DNA from: CAYLOC01 sp964385195
GTDB taxonomy: Bacteria; Actinomycetota; Actinomycetes; Propionibacteriales; Nocardioidaceae
DNA: 18,576 nucleotides
NCBI GenBank assembly: GCA_964385195.1
Contig: CAYLOC010000047.1
Span: forward strand, 1 to 18,576
Direction: 5' to 3'
A model generated the notes under the pieces. The model was given only the letters and a program-made list of their open reading frames with translations, was not told the DNA's origin and ran no database searches. Numbering within the stretch: position 1 is the first letter of the stretch; each line of letters opens with the position of its first letter. The translations under genes were made by a program, and so were the position numbers. This document shows, piece by piece, positions 5,471 through 14,441 of this stretch.

Positions 5471-6465
5471 CAGGAGGTGCGGGTGGTGACATGGTCACAC
5501 AGGGCCCGCAGTGCCGCGGTGGCGGCGATGTCGGGCAGGCGCGAGAGCGTCAGCCGTGCGGCCTCGGCGCGACGCTGCACCTCGTGACGTGCCTTGGCCA
5601 TCGCCGGGTTGCCGCGAAGCAGACGGAGCGCCTCCGCGTGGCGAGCGTCGTCGCTGATCGGCCCCGACAACAACTCCAGCAACCGGTGGTCGGTCGGATG
5701 GTGGGACTGCTTGGCGATCAGCGTTGGCAGGGTGGGGACGCCCTCCCGCAGGTCCGTCCCCGGCGTCTTTCCGGAGTCCACCGAGTCACTGGTGACGTCG
5801 ATGATGTCGTCGGAGAGCTGGAACGCGGTCCCGATCTCGTCGCCGAACTCCAGCAGCGTCTGCTCGATCACGGGGTCCGCGCCAGCCATCTTCGCGCCGA
5901 GCCGTACCGACGTGGCGATCAGCGAACCGGTCTTGTCGGCGACAACGGACAGGTAGTGGGCCAGCGGGTCGTGCCCCGGCTGGGGTCCCACGGTCTCGCG
6001 GATCTGCCCCTGCACGAGCCGGGAGAACGTACGTGCCTGGATCTGCACCGCCTCCGGCCCCAGGTCGGACACGATGTCTGACGCTCGTGCGAACAGCAGG
6101 TCTCCGGTGAGAATGGCGACCGCGTTGTCCCAGCGGGCGTTGGCGCTCTCGGAACCGCGCCGCAACTGCGCCTCGTCCATGACGTCGTCGTGGTACAGCG
6201 TGGCCACGTGGGTCAGCTCCACGACCAGCCCTGCCTGCACCACCTCCGGGGCAGAGTGGTCGCCGTACTCGGCGCCCATGAGGACCAGCAGCGGACGGAA
6301 CCGTTTGCCGCCGGCCCGCAGCAGGTGGCGTGCGGCGTCGGTGATGTAGTCGGTATCCGTGCCTACGGCGTCGGCCAGCCCACGTTCGATCGCCTCCAGC
6401 CCGCTGCGGAGACGGTCCTCCAACGCCGGGTCGACTGCAGGGAGCCCCAGGACCGACAGCGACAT
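5470..6465 (-). CDS. Long-chain trans-polyprenyl diphosphate synthase (menaquinone side chain)
   Basis: A 331-residue trans-isoprenyl diphosphate synthase. It condenses isopentenyl diphosphate onto an allylic primer to build a long prenyl chain, most likely the menaquinone tail. The substrate-binding GGKRFRP is at 52-58. The first Asp-rich motif is DDVMD at 93-97 and the second is DDIID at 219-223, with the usual Lys 233 after it. The residue five before the first motif is Ala 88, the small residue typical of medium- to long-chain enzymes; the exact chain length cannot be read. The start is ATG 6465, only 6 bp after the nuoN stop and without a clear ribosome site, so translation probably depends on nuoN. 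It is therefore the last gene of the nuo operon, placing quinone supply with the enzyme that reduces quinone. GrcC/HepT-like names would fit, but I do not assign one. Confidence 0.9.
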   Translation of the reverse strand: MSLSVLGLPAVDPALEDRLRSGLEAIERGLADAVGTDTDYITDAARHLLRAGGKRFRPLLVLMGAEYGDHSAPEVVQAGLVVELTHVATLYHDDVMDEAQLRRGSESANARWDNAVAILTGDLLFARASDIVSDLGPEAVQIQARTFSRLVQGQIRETVGPQPGHDPLAHYLSVVADKTGSLIATSVRLGAKMAGADPVIEQTLLEFGDEIGTAFQLSDDIIDVTSDSVDSGKTPGTDLREGVPTLPTLIAKQSHHPTDHRLLELLSGPISDDARHAEALRLLRGNPAMAKARHEVQRRAEAARLTLSRLPDIAATAALRALCDHVTTRTS

Positions 6466-6471
6466 GGCGTG

Positions 6472-8088
6472 TTACCGCACGAACTCGCCGGCCTGCCGCG
6501 CCAGGTCCAGCAGTGGCTGCGGGATGATGCCGAGCACCAGGGTGACGGCTGCTCCGACCGTGATCACCGAGGAGGTCAAGAAGCTAGGGACGGCGACCGT
6601 CGGGCCGTCTCCGACCGGCTCGGAGAAGAACATCACCACGATGACCTTGATGTAGAAGAATGCCGCCACCGCACTCATCACCACCGCGATGATCACCAGT
6701 GGCCAGGCGCCGCCCTCCCACGCTGCGGTGAACACGGCCCACTTGCCGGTGAACCCGCTGGTCAGCGGGATCCCGGCGAACGCGAGCAGGAAGAACGACA
6801 TCACTCCCGCGACGAGAGGAGCCTCCTTGCCGAGCCCCGCCCAACGCGACAGATGCGTGGCTTCGCCTCCGGCGTCGCGTACGACGGTGACCACGGCGAA
6901 CGCGCCGACGGTCGAGAAGCCGTAGGCGACCAGGTAGAACATGATCGCTTGCAGGCTGGAGATCTCGTGCCCGGCGATCTCGATGGACTGGTGCGCGCCG
7001 ACGAAAGCGATCAACATGAACCCGGCGTGGGCAATGGAAGAATAGGCCAGCAGCCGCTTCATGTCGGTCTGGTTGATCGCCACCACGCACCCCACCACCA
7101 TGGTGAGGATCGCGATAATCCAGATCATCGGCTGCCAGTCCCACCGGGCCGGGCCCAGCGCGACGTAGAAGACCCGAAGCAGCGCACCGAAGGCCGCGAG
7201 TTTCGTGCATGCGGCCATGAACCCCGTCACCGCGGTGGGGGCACCGTGGTAGACGTCCGGGGTCCACACATGGAACGGCGCAGCGCTGACCTTGAACAAC
7301 AACCCCATTCCGGCCAGTGCGACCCCGATCAGCAGGTAGGTGTCCGACCCGCCCGTGCCGCTGATAGCTGTGGCGATGTCGGCGAAGTGCATGCTGCCGG
7401 CGTAGCCGTAGATGAAAGCGACCCCGTAGATGAAGAACGCCGAGGAGAAGGCACCGAGGAGGAAGTACTTCAGCGCCGCCTCCTGGCTGATGAGCCGCCG
7501 CCGGCGGGCCAGGCCGCACATCAGGTACAGCGGAAGCGACAGCACCTCCAGACCGACGAACATGGTCAGGAAGTCGTTGGCCGCGGAGAACAACATCATG
7601 CCGCCGACGGAGAACATCACCAGCGGGAACACTTCGGTGTGCTCGATCCCTCTCGCGGATGCCTCCCGCTCCGCACGCGTGCCCGGTACCGCGGCCGCCT
7701 GCCCGGCGAATGCCGTGACCCCGCCTTCGAGCTTGCGCTCGGCGAACAACATCACACTGGTGAGGGTCAGGATCAGCAACAACCCCCAAATGAACAACGA
7801 TGGCCCGTCGACGGCGATGGCTCCCTCGGCGGTGATGCCGCCCAGTGACGTGGCGGACTCTTTCGCATCCGACGCCAGCGTCAGGCCGGTGACGATCACA
7901 CCGACGAAGGCCGCGACGAGTCCGGCCATCGCCAACACGGCCTGGACCGCGAACCGACGCTCCCGGGGCAGGAACGCCTCCAGGACTACACCGACCAGGG
8001 CGATGCCGAAGACGATCAACAGCGGGTAGATGCGGTCGTAGGCGATCTGGGGTGTGTGGAACACCGGTGCTGCTGCCAGGATGCTCAC
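6472..8088 (-). CDS. nuoN: NADH-quinone oxidoreductase subunit N
   Basis: The 538-residue antiporter-like subunit N is one of three Mrp-related proton-pumping subunits in the membrane arm of complex I. Multiple hydrophobic helices run throughout. The channel glutamate is E181 (FVGLEVLSLPLYL). A helix lysine, K207, lies in EAALKYFLLGAFSSA, and FKVSAAPFHVWTPDVYHGAP is the typical subunit N segment. A charged loop of about 35 residues at 117-152, between early helices, makes the protein longer than the E. coli form. The start is GTG 8088, with AAGGA upstream; GTG overlaps the nuoM stop as GTGA. The gene ends 6 bp before the polyprenyl synthase start. Confidence 0.96.
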   Translation of the reverse strand: MSILAAAPVFHTPQIAYDRIYPLLIVFGIALVGVVLEAFLPRERRFAVQAVLAMAGLVAAFVGVIVTGLTLASDAKESATSLGGITAEGAIAVDGPSLFIWGLLLILTLTSVMLFAERKLEGGVTAFAGQAAAVPGTRAEREASARGIEHTEVFPLVMFSVGGMMLFSAANDFLTMFVGLEVLSLPLYLMCGLARRRRLISQEAALKYFLLGAFSSAFFIYGVAFIYGYAGSMHFADIATAISGTGGSDTYLLIGVALAGMGLLFKVSAAPFHVWTPDVYHGAPTAVTGFMAACTKLAAFGALLRVFYVALGPARWDWQPMIWIIAILTMVVGCVVAINQTDMKRLLAYSSIAHAGFMLIAFVGAHQSIEIAGHEISSLQAIMFYLVAYGFSTVGAFAVVTVVRDAGGEATHLSRWAGLGKEAPLVAGVMSFFLLAFAGIPLTSGFTGKWAVFTAAWEGGAWPLVIIAVVMSAVAAFFYIKVIVVMFFSEPVGDGPTVAVPSFLTSSVITVGAAVTLVLGIIPQPLLDLARQAGEFVR

Positions 8089-9626
8089 TTCGATCCTTCC
8101 GTGTTGCTCGCCACGGTTGGCTGCGGGTCACTCACCCCGACATGGGTGAGTACCGAGTGCACCGTCGGGTTGATGACGCTCAACGCGGGCTTGGGGAAGA
8201 AGCCCAGCACGACCAGGAGGACCACCAACGGCGCCAGCGACACGACCTCGCGCAGGTTGAGGTCCTTCAGCTTAAACGTCGACTCCCGCGGCGGGCCGCC
8301 CATGACGCGCTGGTACATCCACAGGATGTAGATCGCGGCGAGGACGATGACCGTGGTCGCGATAGCGGCGGCCACGATGGACTTGGTGAACGTCCCCGCC
8401 AGGACCATGAACTCGCTGACGAACGGCGACAGCCCGGGAAGCGACAGGCTGGACAGCCCGATCAGTAAGAAGACACCGGCGGTCACCGGAGCCACCTTCT
8501 CCATGCCTCCGAAGTCGGTGATGAACTTCGAGCCGCGTCTGGTGATGAAGAACCCGGTGACCAAGAAGAGTCCGGCGGTGGATACGCCGTGGTTGAACAT
8601 GTACAGCGCCGATCCGGCTTGCGCGGTGCTGGTCATCGCGAAGATGCCCAGCACCATGAACCCGAAGTGCGAGATCGAGGTGTAGGCGATCAACCGGCGG
8701 ATGTCGTTCTGGCCGATAGCCAGCAGCGCACCGTAGATGATGGAGAAGACCGCAAGACCCATCACCACCGGTGTGGCCCACTGCGAGGCGTGCGGGAAGA
8801 TGCCGAGGCAGAAACGCATCATCCCGAACGTGCCGATCTTGTCCAAGACGCTGACCAGCAGCACGGCGGTGCCTGGGGTCCCCTCGCTCGCGGCGTCGGG
8901 GAGCCAGGTGTGCACCGGCCACATCGGTGCCTTGATCGCGAACGCGGCGAAGAAGCCGAGGAACAACCAGCGCTCGGTGGTCTGGCTCATGTCCAGGTGC
9001 ATCATGTCCTGGAGCAGGTACGACGCCCCGCCGGGCTGGCCGGAGGAGACGACGTACAAGCCGATGACGGAGGCGAGCATCAGCAGCCCGCCGAACAGGC
9101 TGTAGAGCAGGAACTTCACCGCCGCGTAGGAGCGCCGCTTTCCGCCGTACCCGCCGATGAGGAAGTAGATCGGGATCAACGTCGCCTCGAACGCGACGTA
9201 GAACATGAAGACGTCAGTTGCGGTGAACACCCACAGCGACAGGCTCTCCAACACCAACACCCACGCGAAGAACGTGTTGGGACTCCACCGGGCGTTGTCC
9301 GCGTCGTTCCAGGACGCGAGGATCACGACCGGCGTCAGGATGGTGGTGAGCATCACCAGGACCAGGCCGAGTCCGTCCAGGCCCAGCGCGTAGTGCACTC
9401 CGAACGCCTGGATCCAGTTGTGGATCTCCACGAACTGGTAACCACCACCGACCTGGAACGCCACCGCGAGACCCACCGAGATCCCGAAGGTGACCAGCGA
9501 GGCCACCAGCGCGGCCTGTTTCGCGACAGCACCGGTCCGCGGCAGAGCCAGCAGCAGCAGTGATGCGGCCAGCGGAACGACCGCCAGAATCGTCAACCAG
9601 GGAACCGCCACCGTGCTTCCCGTCAT
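8085..9626 (-). CDS. nuoM: NADH-quinone oxidoreductase subunit M
   Basis: The 513-residue antiporter-like subunit M forms the middle proton channel of the complex I membrane arm. The key channel glutamate is E147 in FYVAFEATLIPIYFLIGGYG, and the helix-7 lysine is K232 in AFAIKAPMWPVHTWLPDAA. Both are in family-typical surroundings. The 14 or so hydrophobic helices and the length fit the family. The start is ATG 9626, overlapping the nuoL stop as ATGA, with GAGG upstream. The C-terminus has a short polar tail. Quinone is reduced far away at the NuoB/D/H junction; this subunit only translocates protons. Confidence 0.96.
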   Translation of the reverse strand: MTGSTVAVPWLTILAVVPLAASLLLLALPRTGAVAKQAALVASLVTFGISVGLAVAFQVGGGYQFVEIHNWIQAFGVHYALGLDGLGLVLVMLTTILTPVVILASWNDADNARWSPNTFFAWVLVLESLSLWVFTATDVFMFYVAFEATLIPIYFLIGGYGGKRRSYAAVKFLLYSLFGGLLMLASVIGLYVVSSGQPGGASYLLQDMMHLDMSQTTERWLFLGFFAAFAIKAPMWPVHTWLPDAASEGTPGTAVLLVSVLDKIGTFGMMRFCLGIFPHASQWATPVVMGLAVFSIIYGALLAIGQNDIRRLIAYTSISHFGFMVLGIFAMTSTAQAGSALYMFNHGVSTAGLFLVTGFFITRRGSKFITDFGGMEKVAPVTAGVFLLIGLSSLSLPGLSPFVSEFMVLAGTFTKSIVAAAIATTVIVLAAIYILWMYQRVMGGPPRESTFKLKDLNLREVVSLAPLVVLLVVLGFFPKPALSVINPTVHSVLTHVGVSDPQPTVASNTEGSK

Positions 9627-11488
9627 GACAACCTCACCGCCAGCATGGCGATCACCACGACCGCCGCTCCGCCGAGCATGGACATCGCGTAGGAACGCAC
9701 AAAGCCGGTCTGCCAGCGCCGTACCTTGTTGGAGGTTCCGCTGACCAGCGCCGCGACGCCGTTGACGAAGCCGTCCACGCCCCGGTTGTCGAAGTACACC
9801 AGGAACCGGGTGAGGTACTGGCCCGGGCGCATCAGCACCGTCTCGTTGAACGCGTCACCGTAGAGGTTCTCCCGCGCCGCGACCGTGGCCGGGGAGACTC
9901 GCTGCGGCGCCTCAGCCGGCACCCGCTGGCGGACGTACATGAGGTAGGCGATCGCGACGCCCACGGCGAGCATCACCAGGCCGAGCACGGTGACCGACCA
10001 GACCGGGATCGGCGGCTCGTGCCCCTCGGCGGACCCGACGACGGGCTCCAGCCAGTTCACGATCCAGTTCCCGGCGAGCAGCAACCCGCCGATGGCCGAC
10101 AGTGCCGCGAGGACGATCAGCGGCCCGGTCATCACCGGTGGCGACTCGTGCGGGTGCGCGTCGGCGGCCCAACGCTTCTGGCTGGTGAAGGTCATGATCA
10201 TCAGCCGGGACATGTAGAAGGCGGTGATGCCGACGCCGAGCAGAGCGGCGGCTCCGGCGATGACGTTGGTGCTCAGCGCGGCTTCGATGATCTTGTCCTT
10301 GGAGAAGAAGCCGGCGAAGCCGGGGAAGCCGATGATGGCCAGGTAGCCGCAGCCGAAGGTCAAGAACGTGATCGGCATGGCCCGGCCCAGGGCCCCGAAC
10401 TTGCGCATGTCGACCTCGTCGTTCATCCCGTGCATGACCGAACCCGCGCCGAGGAACATGTTCGCCTTGAAGAAGCCGTGGGTGAGCAGGTGGAAGATCG
10501 CGAACGCGTACCCGGCCGGGCCGGTCCCGGCAGCGAGCATCATGTACCCGATCTGGCTCATCGTCGACCCGGCGAGTGCGCGCTTGATGTCGTCCTTGGC
10601 GCAGCCGATGATCGCACCCCACAACAGCGTGACAGCGCCGACGACGATCACTGCGGTACGCGCGTCGGGGCTCATCGCGTAGATGAAGTTCGACCGCACC
10701 ACGAGATAGACGCCGGCGGTCACCATGGTCGCGGCATGGATCAGCGCCGACACCGGCGTGGGGCCCTCCATCGCGTCCAGCAGCCAACTTTGCAGCGGGA
10801 CCTGCGCGGACTTCCCGCAGGCGCCCAACAGCAGCAGCAGGCCCAGCGCGGTCGCGGTGCTGGCCGAGGCATCGGGCATCCCGCTGCGAACGGCCTCGAA
10901 CGAGGAGGAGCCGAATGTCGCGAACATCAGCATGATCGCCAATGACATCCCGATATCGCCCACCCGGTTCACCACGAACGCCTTCTTGGCAGCCACGGCA
11001 GCGACCATCTTGTGCTGCCAGAAGCCGATCAGCAGGTACGACGCGAGGCCGACGCCCTCCCAGCCGAGAAACAGCCCCAGATAGTCGCTGGCGAGCACCA
11101 GCATCAGCATAGAGGCGACGAACAGGTTCATGTAGGCGAAGAACCGGGGGCGCCGGGGGTCGTGGGCCATGTACCCCACGGAGTAGATCAGGATGAGGCT
11201 GCCGACGCCGCTGATCAGCAGGACGAACACCGCCGAGAGGGGGTCGAAAAGCAGGTCGTACTGGATCGTGTAGCTGCCTGCATGGATCCAGGTGAACACG
11301 TGCTGGGTGTAGGCGTCCTGGCTGCCGCCCTGGAGCTGGAAGAACCCGATCACCCCGAGCACGAACGACGTCACCGGGGCCGCGACACCGAGAAGGTGCG
11401 CCCAGCCCTTGCTCTGGTTGTGCGACAGCAGCAACAACAAGAACGAGGTCAGCAGCGGTATGACGACGATCAAGTACAGGAAGTTCAT
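9623..11488 (-). CDS. nuoL: NADH-quinone oxidoreductase subunit L
   Basis: The 621-residue distal antiporter-like subunit of complex I. The N-terminal proton-conducting signature is intact: E144 in LGWEGVGLASYLLIG and K226 in GACGKSAQVPLQSWLLDAMEGPTP. The subunit L C-terminal part, which in the family forms the long lateral helix along the membrane arm, includes ENLYGDAFNETVL before the last helices. I place the start at ATG 11488 (MNFLYLIVVIPLL), with AGGA upstream. The frame stays open to 11707, but that extension lies inside nuoK and reads as arginine-rich noise. It starts 14 bp after nuoK and overlaps nuoM by 4 bp. Confidence 0.96.
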   Translation of the reverse strand: MNFLYLIVVIPLLTSFLLLLLSHNQSKGWAHLLGVAAPVTSFVLGVIGFFQLQGGSQDAYTQHVFTWIHAGSYTIQYDLLFDPLSAVFVLLISGVGSLILIYSVGYMAHDPRRPRFFAYMNLFVASMLMLVLASDYLGLFLGWEGVGLASYLLIGFWQHKMVAAVAAKKAFVVNRVGDIGMSLAIMLMFATFGSSSFEAVRSGMPDASASTATALGLLLLLGACGKSAQVPLQSWLLDAMEGPTPVSALIHAATMVTAGVYLVVRSNFIYAMSPDARTAVIVVGAVTLLWGAIIGCAKDDIKRALAGSTMSQIGYMMLAAGTGPAGYAFAIFHLLTHGFFKANMFLGAGSVMHGMNDEVDMRKFGALGRAMPITFLTFGCGYLAIIGFPGFAGFFSKDKIIEAALSTNVIAGAAALLGVGITAFYMSRLMIMTFTSQKRWAADAHPHESPPVMTGPLIVLAALSAIGGLLLAGNWIVNWLEPVVGSAEGHEPPIPVWSVTVLGLVMLAVGVAIAYLMYVRQRVPAEAPQRVSPATVAARENLYGDAFNETVLMRPGQYLTRFLVYFDNRGVDGFVNGVAALVSGTSNKVRRWQTGFVRSYAMSMLGGAAVVVIAMLAVRLS

Positions 11489-11502
11489 CGGTGTCCTAGG
11501 TT

Positions 11503-11802
11503 CTAGTACTTGAGCAGGCTCGCATCGTCCACGGAAGCGGACCGGCGGGTACGGAAGATGGTCACGATGATGGCCAGCCCGACCACAACCTCCGCAGCAG
11601 CCACCACCATCACGAAGAAGGCGGCGATCTGGCCGTCGAGGCTCCCGACGGTGCGTGCGAACGTCACGAAGGCGAGGTTGGCGGCGTTGAGCATCAACTC
11701 GATGCACATGAAGACGACGATGGCGTTACGTCGGACAAGGACCCCGATCGCACCGATGGAGAACAGCACTGCCGACAGCACCAGGAACGGAGTGGGGCTC
11801 AC
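11503..11802 (-). CDS. nuoK: NADH-quinone oxidoreductase subunit K
   Basis: The 99-residue subunit K has three transmembrane helices and normal length. The two buried glutamates needed for proton transfer are present: E35 in FMCIELMLNAANLAFV and E71 in VVAAAEVVVGLAI. It packs between NuoJ and NuoN in the membrane arm. The start is GTG 11802, overlapping the nuoJ stop as GTGA, with GAGGACGG upstream. The 14-bp gap to nuoL is the only junction between nuo genes in this run without an overlap. Confidence 0.96.
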   Translation of the reverse strand: MSPTPFLVLSAVLFSIGAIGVLVRRNAIVVFMCIELMLNAANLAFVTFARTVGSLDGQIAAFFVMVVAAAEVVVGLAIIVTIFRTRRSASVDDASLLKY

Positions 11803-12605
11803 TGCTCACCGTCCTCACCCGTCTGCGGTGGCTGGCCGTCGGTGTCCGGCCGTTCCACCTCCCCCGGGATCGCCTCGATCTGCGCGGTCTCCACCACGGC
11901 GCCGGAGACGTCGCGGATGGTGCCCCGGGCCCGCATGACCCGTGAAATCGACAGCTCCGACACCGAGCCGTCCGGCAGCAGAGCGGGGGTGTCGACAGAG
12001 TTGTGGCGAGCGAAGACTCCAGGGTTCGGCAATGCGCCCGGGTGCACCCCGGAGGTGGCGTAGTCGCGCATCCGCTGTTTCATCAGGTCCCGCTGGGTGG
12101 GTTTGGGCACCAGCCGCTCCCGGTGTGCCAGCACCATGGCACCCAGCGCAGCAGTGATCAGCAGCGCACTGGTTGCCTCGAACGCGAACACGTACCGGCT
12201 GAACAGCAACGACGCCAGCCCTTCCACATTGCCTCCGGCGTTCGCGCCCTTCAGACCCACAATGGTGCCGACGGTTGCCTGGGCGATCGCCACGACCATC
12301 AGCAGTGCGAAGATCACCCCTGCCAGCATGGCGCCCACGCGTTGTCCGGGAATGGTCTCCACGAGGGAGTCCCCGGAATCGACGCCGACGAGCATCAGCA
12401 CGAAGAGGAACAACATCAACACCGCGCCGGTGTAGACGATGATCTGCACCACGAACAGGAACGGGGCGTGCTGCACGGCGTACAGGATCGCCAACGAGAT
12501 CATGATCACCGCCAGGAGGAGCGCGGAGTGCACAGCACGACGTGCGGCCACCATCCCGATCGCCGCCGCGACCATGACCGGCGCGAGGATCCAGAACCCG
12601 ATCAT
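11799..12605 (-). CDS. nuoJ: NADH-quinone oxidoreductase subunit J, with long C-terminal tail
   Basis: The 268-residue subunit J. Five hydrophobic helices occupy about the first 165 residues, including FVVQIIVYTGAVLMLFLFVL, the conserved third helix with its pi-bulge region near the NuoK/NuoA interface. The remaining 100 or so residues are polar, apparently cytoplasmic, and end in an acidic tail (ETAQIEAIPGEVERPDTDG onwards). That tail is absent from the short E. coli protein; long NuoJ forms are known in actinobacteria, and its role is unknown. The start is ATG 12605, overlapping the nuoI stop as ATGA, with GAAGGTGAGG upstream. Confidence 0.95.
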   Translation of the reverse strand: MIGFWILAPVMVAAAIGMVAARRAVHSALLLAVIMISLAILYAVQHAPFLFVVQIIVYTGAVLMLFLFVLMLVGVDSGDSLVETIPGQRVGAMLAGVIFALLMVVAIAQATVGTIVGLKGANAGGNVEGLASLLFSRYVFAFEATSALLITAALGAMVLAHRERLVPKPTQRDLMKQRMRDYATSGVHPGALPNPGVFARHNSVDTPALLPDGSVSELSISRVMRARGTIRDVSGAVVETAQIEAIPGEVERPDTDGQPPQTGEDGEQ

Positions 12606-13162
12606 GCGGGAACCTCACCTTCCCCTGGGCTCTCCTTCGCTTCCTGGCCGGCACCGCGGTAGTAGGCCTTCTCGTTGTCGCCGAGCCGCATCGGGTGCGG
12701 TGGCTCCTCCATGCCGGGAAGCAGCGGTGCCAGGAGGTCCTGCCGCTCATAGATCAGCGCCTGGCGGGTGGTGTCGGCGAGTTCGTACTCGTTGGTCATG
12801 GTCAGCGCACGGGTCGGGCATGCCTCGATGCACAGCCCGCAGAGGATGCAGCGCAGGTAGTTGATCTGGTAGATGCGTCCGTAGCGCTCACCGGGTGAGT
12901 ACCGCTGTCCGGAGGCGTCGTCGTTGTCGGCCGCCTCGACGTAGATCGCGTCGGCGGGACAGGCCCACGCGCACAGCTCACAGCCGATGCACTTCTCCAG
13001 ACCGTCCGGCCATCGGTTCAGCTGGTGTCGGCCATGGAACCGAGGCGCGGTGGGCTCCTTCACGAAGGGATACTCTTCGGTGACGACCTTCCGGAACATC
13101 GTCCGGAAGGTCACCCCGAACCCGGCGATCGGATCCCAGAACTGCTCCCGCAAGCTAGCCAC
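12602..13162 (-). CDS. nuoI: NADH-quinone oxidoreductase subunit I (two [4Fe-4S] clusters)
   Basis: The 186-residue subunit I carries clusters N6a and N6b, linking NuoG to NuoB in the electron path of complex I. Two ferredoxin-type motifs are complete: C58, C61, C64 and C68 (CIGCELCAWACP), and C105, C108, C111 and C115 (CILCGLCIEACP). In each, the last cysteine belongs to the partner cluster, as is normal. The C-terminal 30 residues are polar and acidic. The start is GTG 13162, with a strong GGAGGAGGAGG six bases upstream. It overlaps the end of nuoH by 8 bp, the only overlap here that is not 4 bp. Confidence 0.96.
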   Translation of the reverse strand: MASLREQFWDPIAGFGVTFRTMFRKVVTEEYPFVKEPTAPRFHGRHQLNRWPDGLEKCIGCELCAWACPADAIYVEAADNDDASGQRYSPGERYGRIYQINYLRCILCGLCIEACPTRALTMTNEYELADTTRQALIYERQDLLAPLLPGMEEPPHPMRLGDNEKAYYRGAGQEAKESPGEGEVPA

Positions 13163-14441
13163 GGACGCCCTCCTCCTCCGGTACGTCGCCCGGCATCGGT
13201 GGTGTCGGATAACCCTCCCCGAACGCGTCCGCCTGCGCCGCCTGCTCCAGCCTCGCCTGCCGGGCCGCGTCCTCGCTTTCCTTCGCGGTGCTGCTCTCGC
13301 CGAGGAAGCCCAGGGCCAAGAAGATGACCGCTGCCACGGCAGCAGCGCCGAACAGGTAGTCCCGTGGGATGCCGCCGTTGTCGCTGACCGCCCGGACGAT
13401 CCCGATCATCACGATCCAGGCCAGCGCGCACGGGATCAGCACCTTCCAGCCGAACTTCATGAACTGGTCGTACCGCAGCCGGGGCAGGGTTCCCCGCAGC
13501 CAGACGAACACGAACACGAACAGGTAGGTCTTGATGAAGAACCACAGGATCGGGATCCATCCTGCGTTGGCGCCGTCCCAGATCGACAGCGGCCACGGGG
13601 CCCGCCACCCGCCGAGGAACATCGTCGTGGCCAGCATCGACACCGTCAGCAGGTTGATGTACTCGGCGAGGAAGAAGAACGCGAACTTGATCGACGAGTA
13701 TTCGGTGTGAAAGCCACCGACCAGCTCGCCCTCGGCCTCGGGCAGGTCGAACGGGGCGCGGTTGGTCTCGCCCACCATGGAGATGGTGTAGATGACGAAC
13801 GACGGCAGCAGGATCAGCCCGAACCACAGGTTGGTCTGTGCGTCGACGATGCCCGAGGTGGACATCGTGGAGGCGTACAAGAAGACGCCGACGAGTGCCA
13901 GGCCCATCGCGACCTCGTAGGAGATCATCTGCGCCGAGGACCGCAGGGCACCGAGCAGCGAGTACGTCGAACCCGACGACCAGCCGCCGAGCACGATCCC
14001 GTAGATGCCGATCGCGGCGACGGCGAGGATGAACAGCACCCCGACCGGCAGGTCGGTGATCTGGAGCGGGGTGGCGATGTCGGTGAACGGGACGTTGACC
14101 ACCGGCCCGAACGGGATCACCGCGATGGCCATGAACGCCGGCACGGCCGACACCAGCGGCGCCATGATGTACACCACCTTGTCGGCGGTGCGGACGTTGA
14201 TGTCCTCCTTCAACATCAGCTTCACGCCGTCGGCAAGGCTTTGGAGGAGTCCGAACGGGCCATGCACGTTCGGACCGGGGCGGTGCTGCATCCGGCCGAC
14301 GACTCGCCGCTCGAACCAGATGTTGAAAAGAGTGAACACCATGAGGATGACGAAACCCAGCACGACCTTGAGCAGGATCACCCACCAGGGATCGTGGCCG
14401 AAGGCGGAGAGGTCGGTGGCTGCCAGTACCTGACCGCTCAC
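13155..14441 (-). CDS. nuoH: NADH-quinone oxidoreductase subunit H
   Basis: The 428-residue subunit H forms the quinone chamber floor with NuoB and NuoD and couples quinone chemistry to the proton pumps. It has about eight or nine hydrophobic helices. Conserved stretches include MQHRPGPNVHGPFGLLQ (51-67), ADGVKLMLKED (70-80) and the charged loop ETNRAPFDLPEAEGEL (225-240) followed by VGGFHTEYSS. After about residue 380 there is a polar, Glu- and Ala-rich tail of roughly 48 residues, absent from E. coli NuoH. The start is GTG 14441, overlapping the nuoG stop as GTGA, with GGAGGAGG upstream. Confidence 0.96.
   Translation of the reverse strand: MSGQVLAATDLSAFGHDPWWVILLKVVLGFVILMVFTLFNIWFERRVVGRMQHRPGPNVHGPFGLLQSLADGVKLMLKEDINVRTADKVVYIMAPLVSAVPAFMAIAVIPFGPVVNVPFTDIATPLQITDLPVGVLFILAVAAIGIYGIVLGGWSSGSTYSLLGALRSSAQMISYEVAMGLALVGVFLYASTMSTSGIVDAQTNLWFGLILLPSFVIYTISMVGETNRAPFDLPEAEGELVGGFHTEYSSIKFAFFFLAEYINLLTVSMLATTMFLGGWRAPWPLSIWDGANAGWIPILWFFIKTYLFVFVFVWLRGTLPRLRYDQFMKFGWKVLIPCALAWIVMIGIVRAVSDNGGIPRDYLFGAAAVAAVIFLALGFLGESSTAKESEDAARQARLEQAAQADAFGEGYPTPPMPGDVPEEEGVRG

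Noticed and set aside
6190..7848. A 552-codon plus-strand frame opposite nuoN and the polyprenyl synthase
   Set aside because: It is an antisense shadow rich in His, Gln, Arg and Asp; the minus-strand genes explain the region.
11489..11707. A longer nuoL start at 11707
   Set aside because: The extra 73 codons lie inside nuoK in another frame and are Arg-rich. The ATG at 11488 has an AGGA site and gives the normal subunit L N-terminus.
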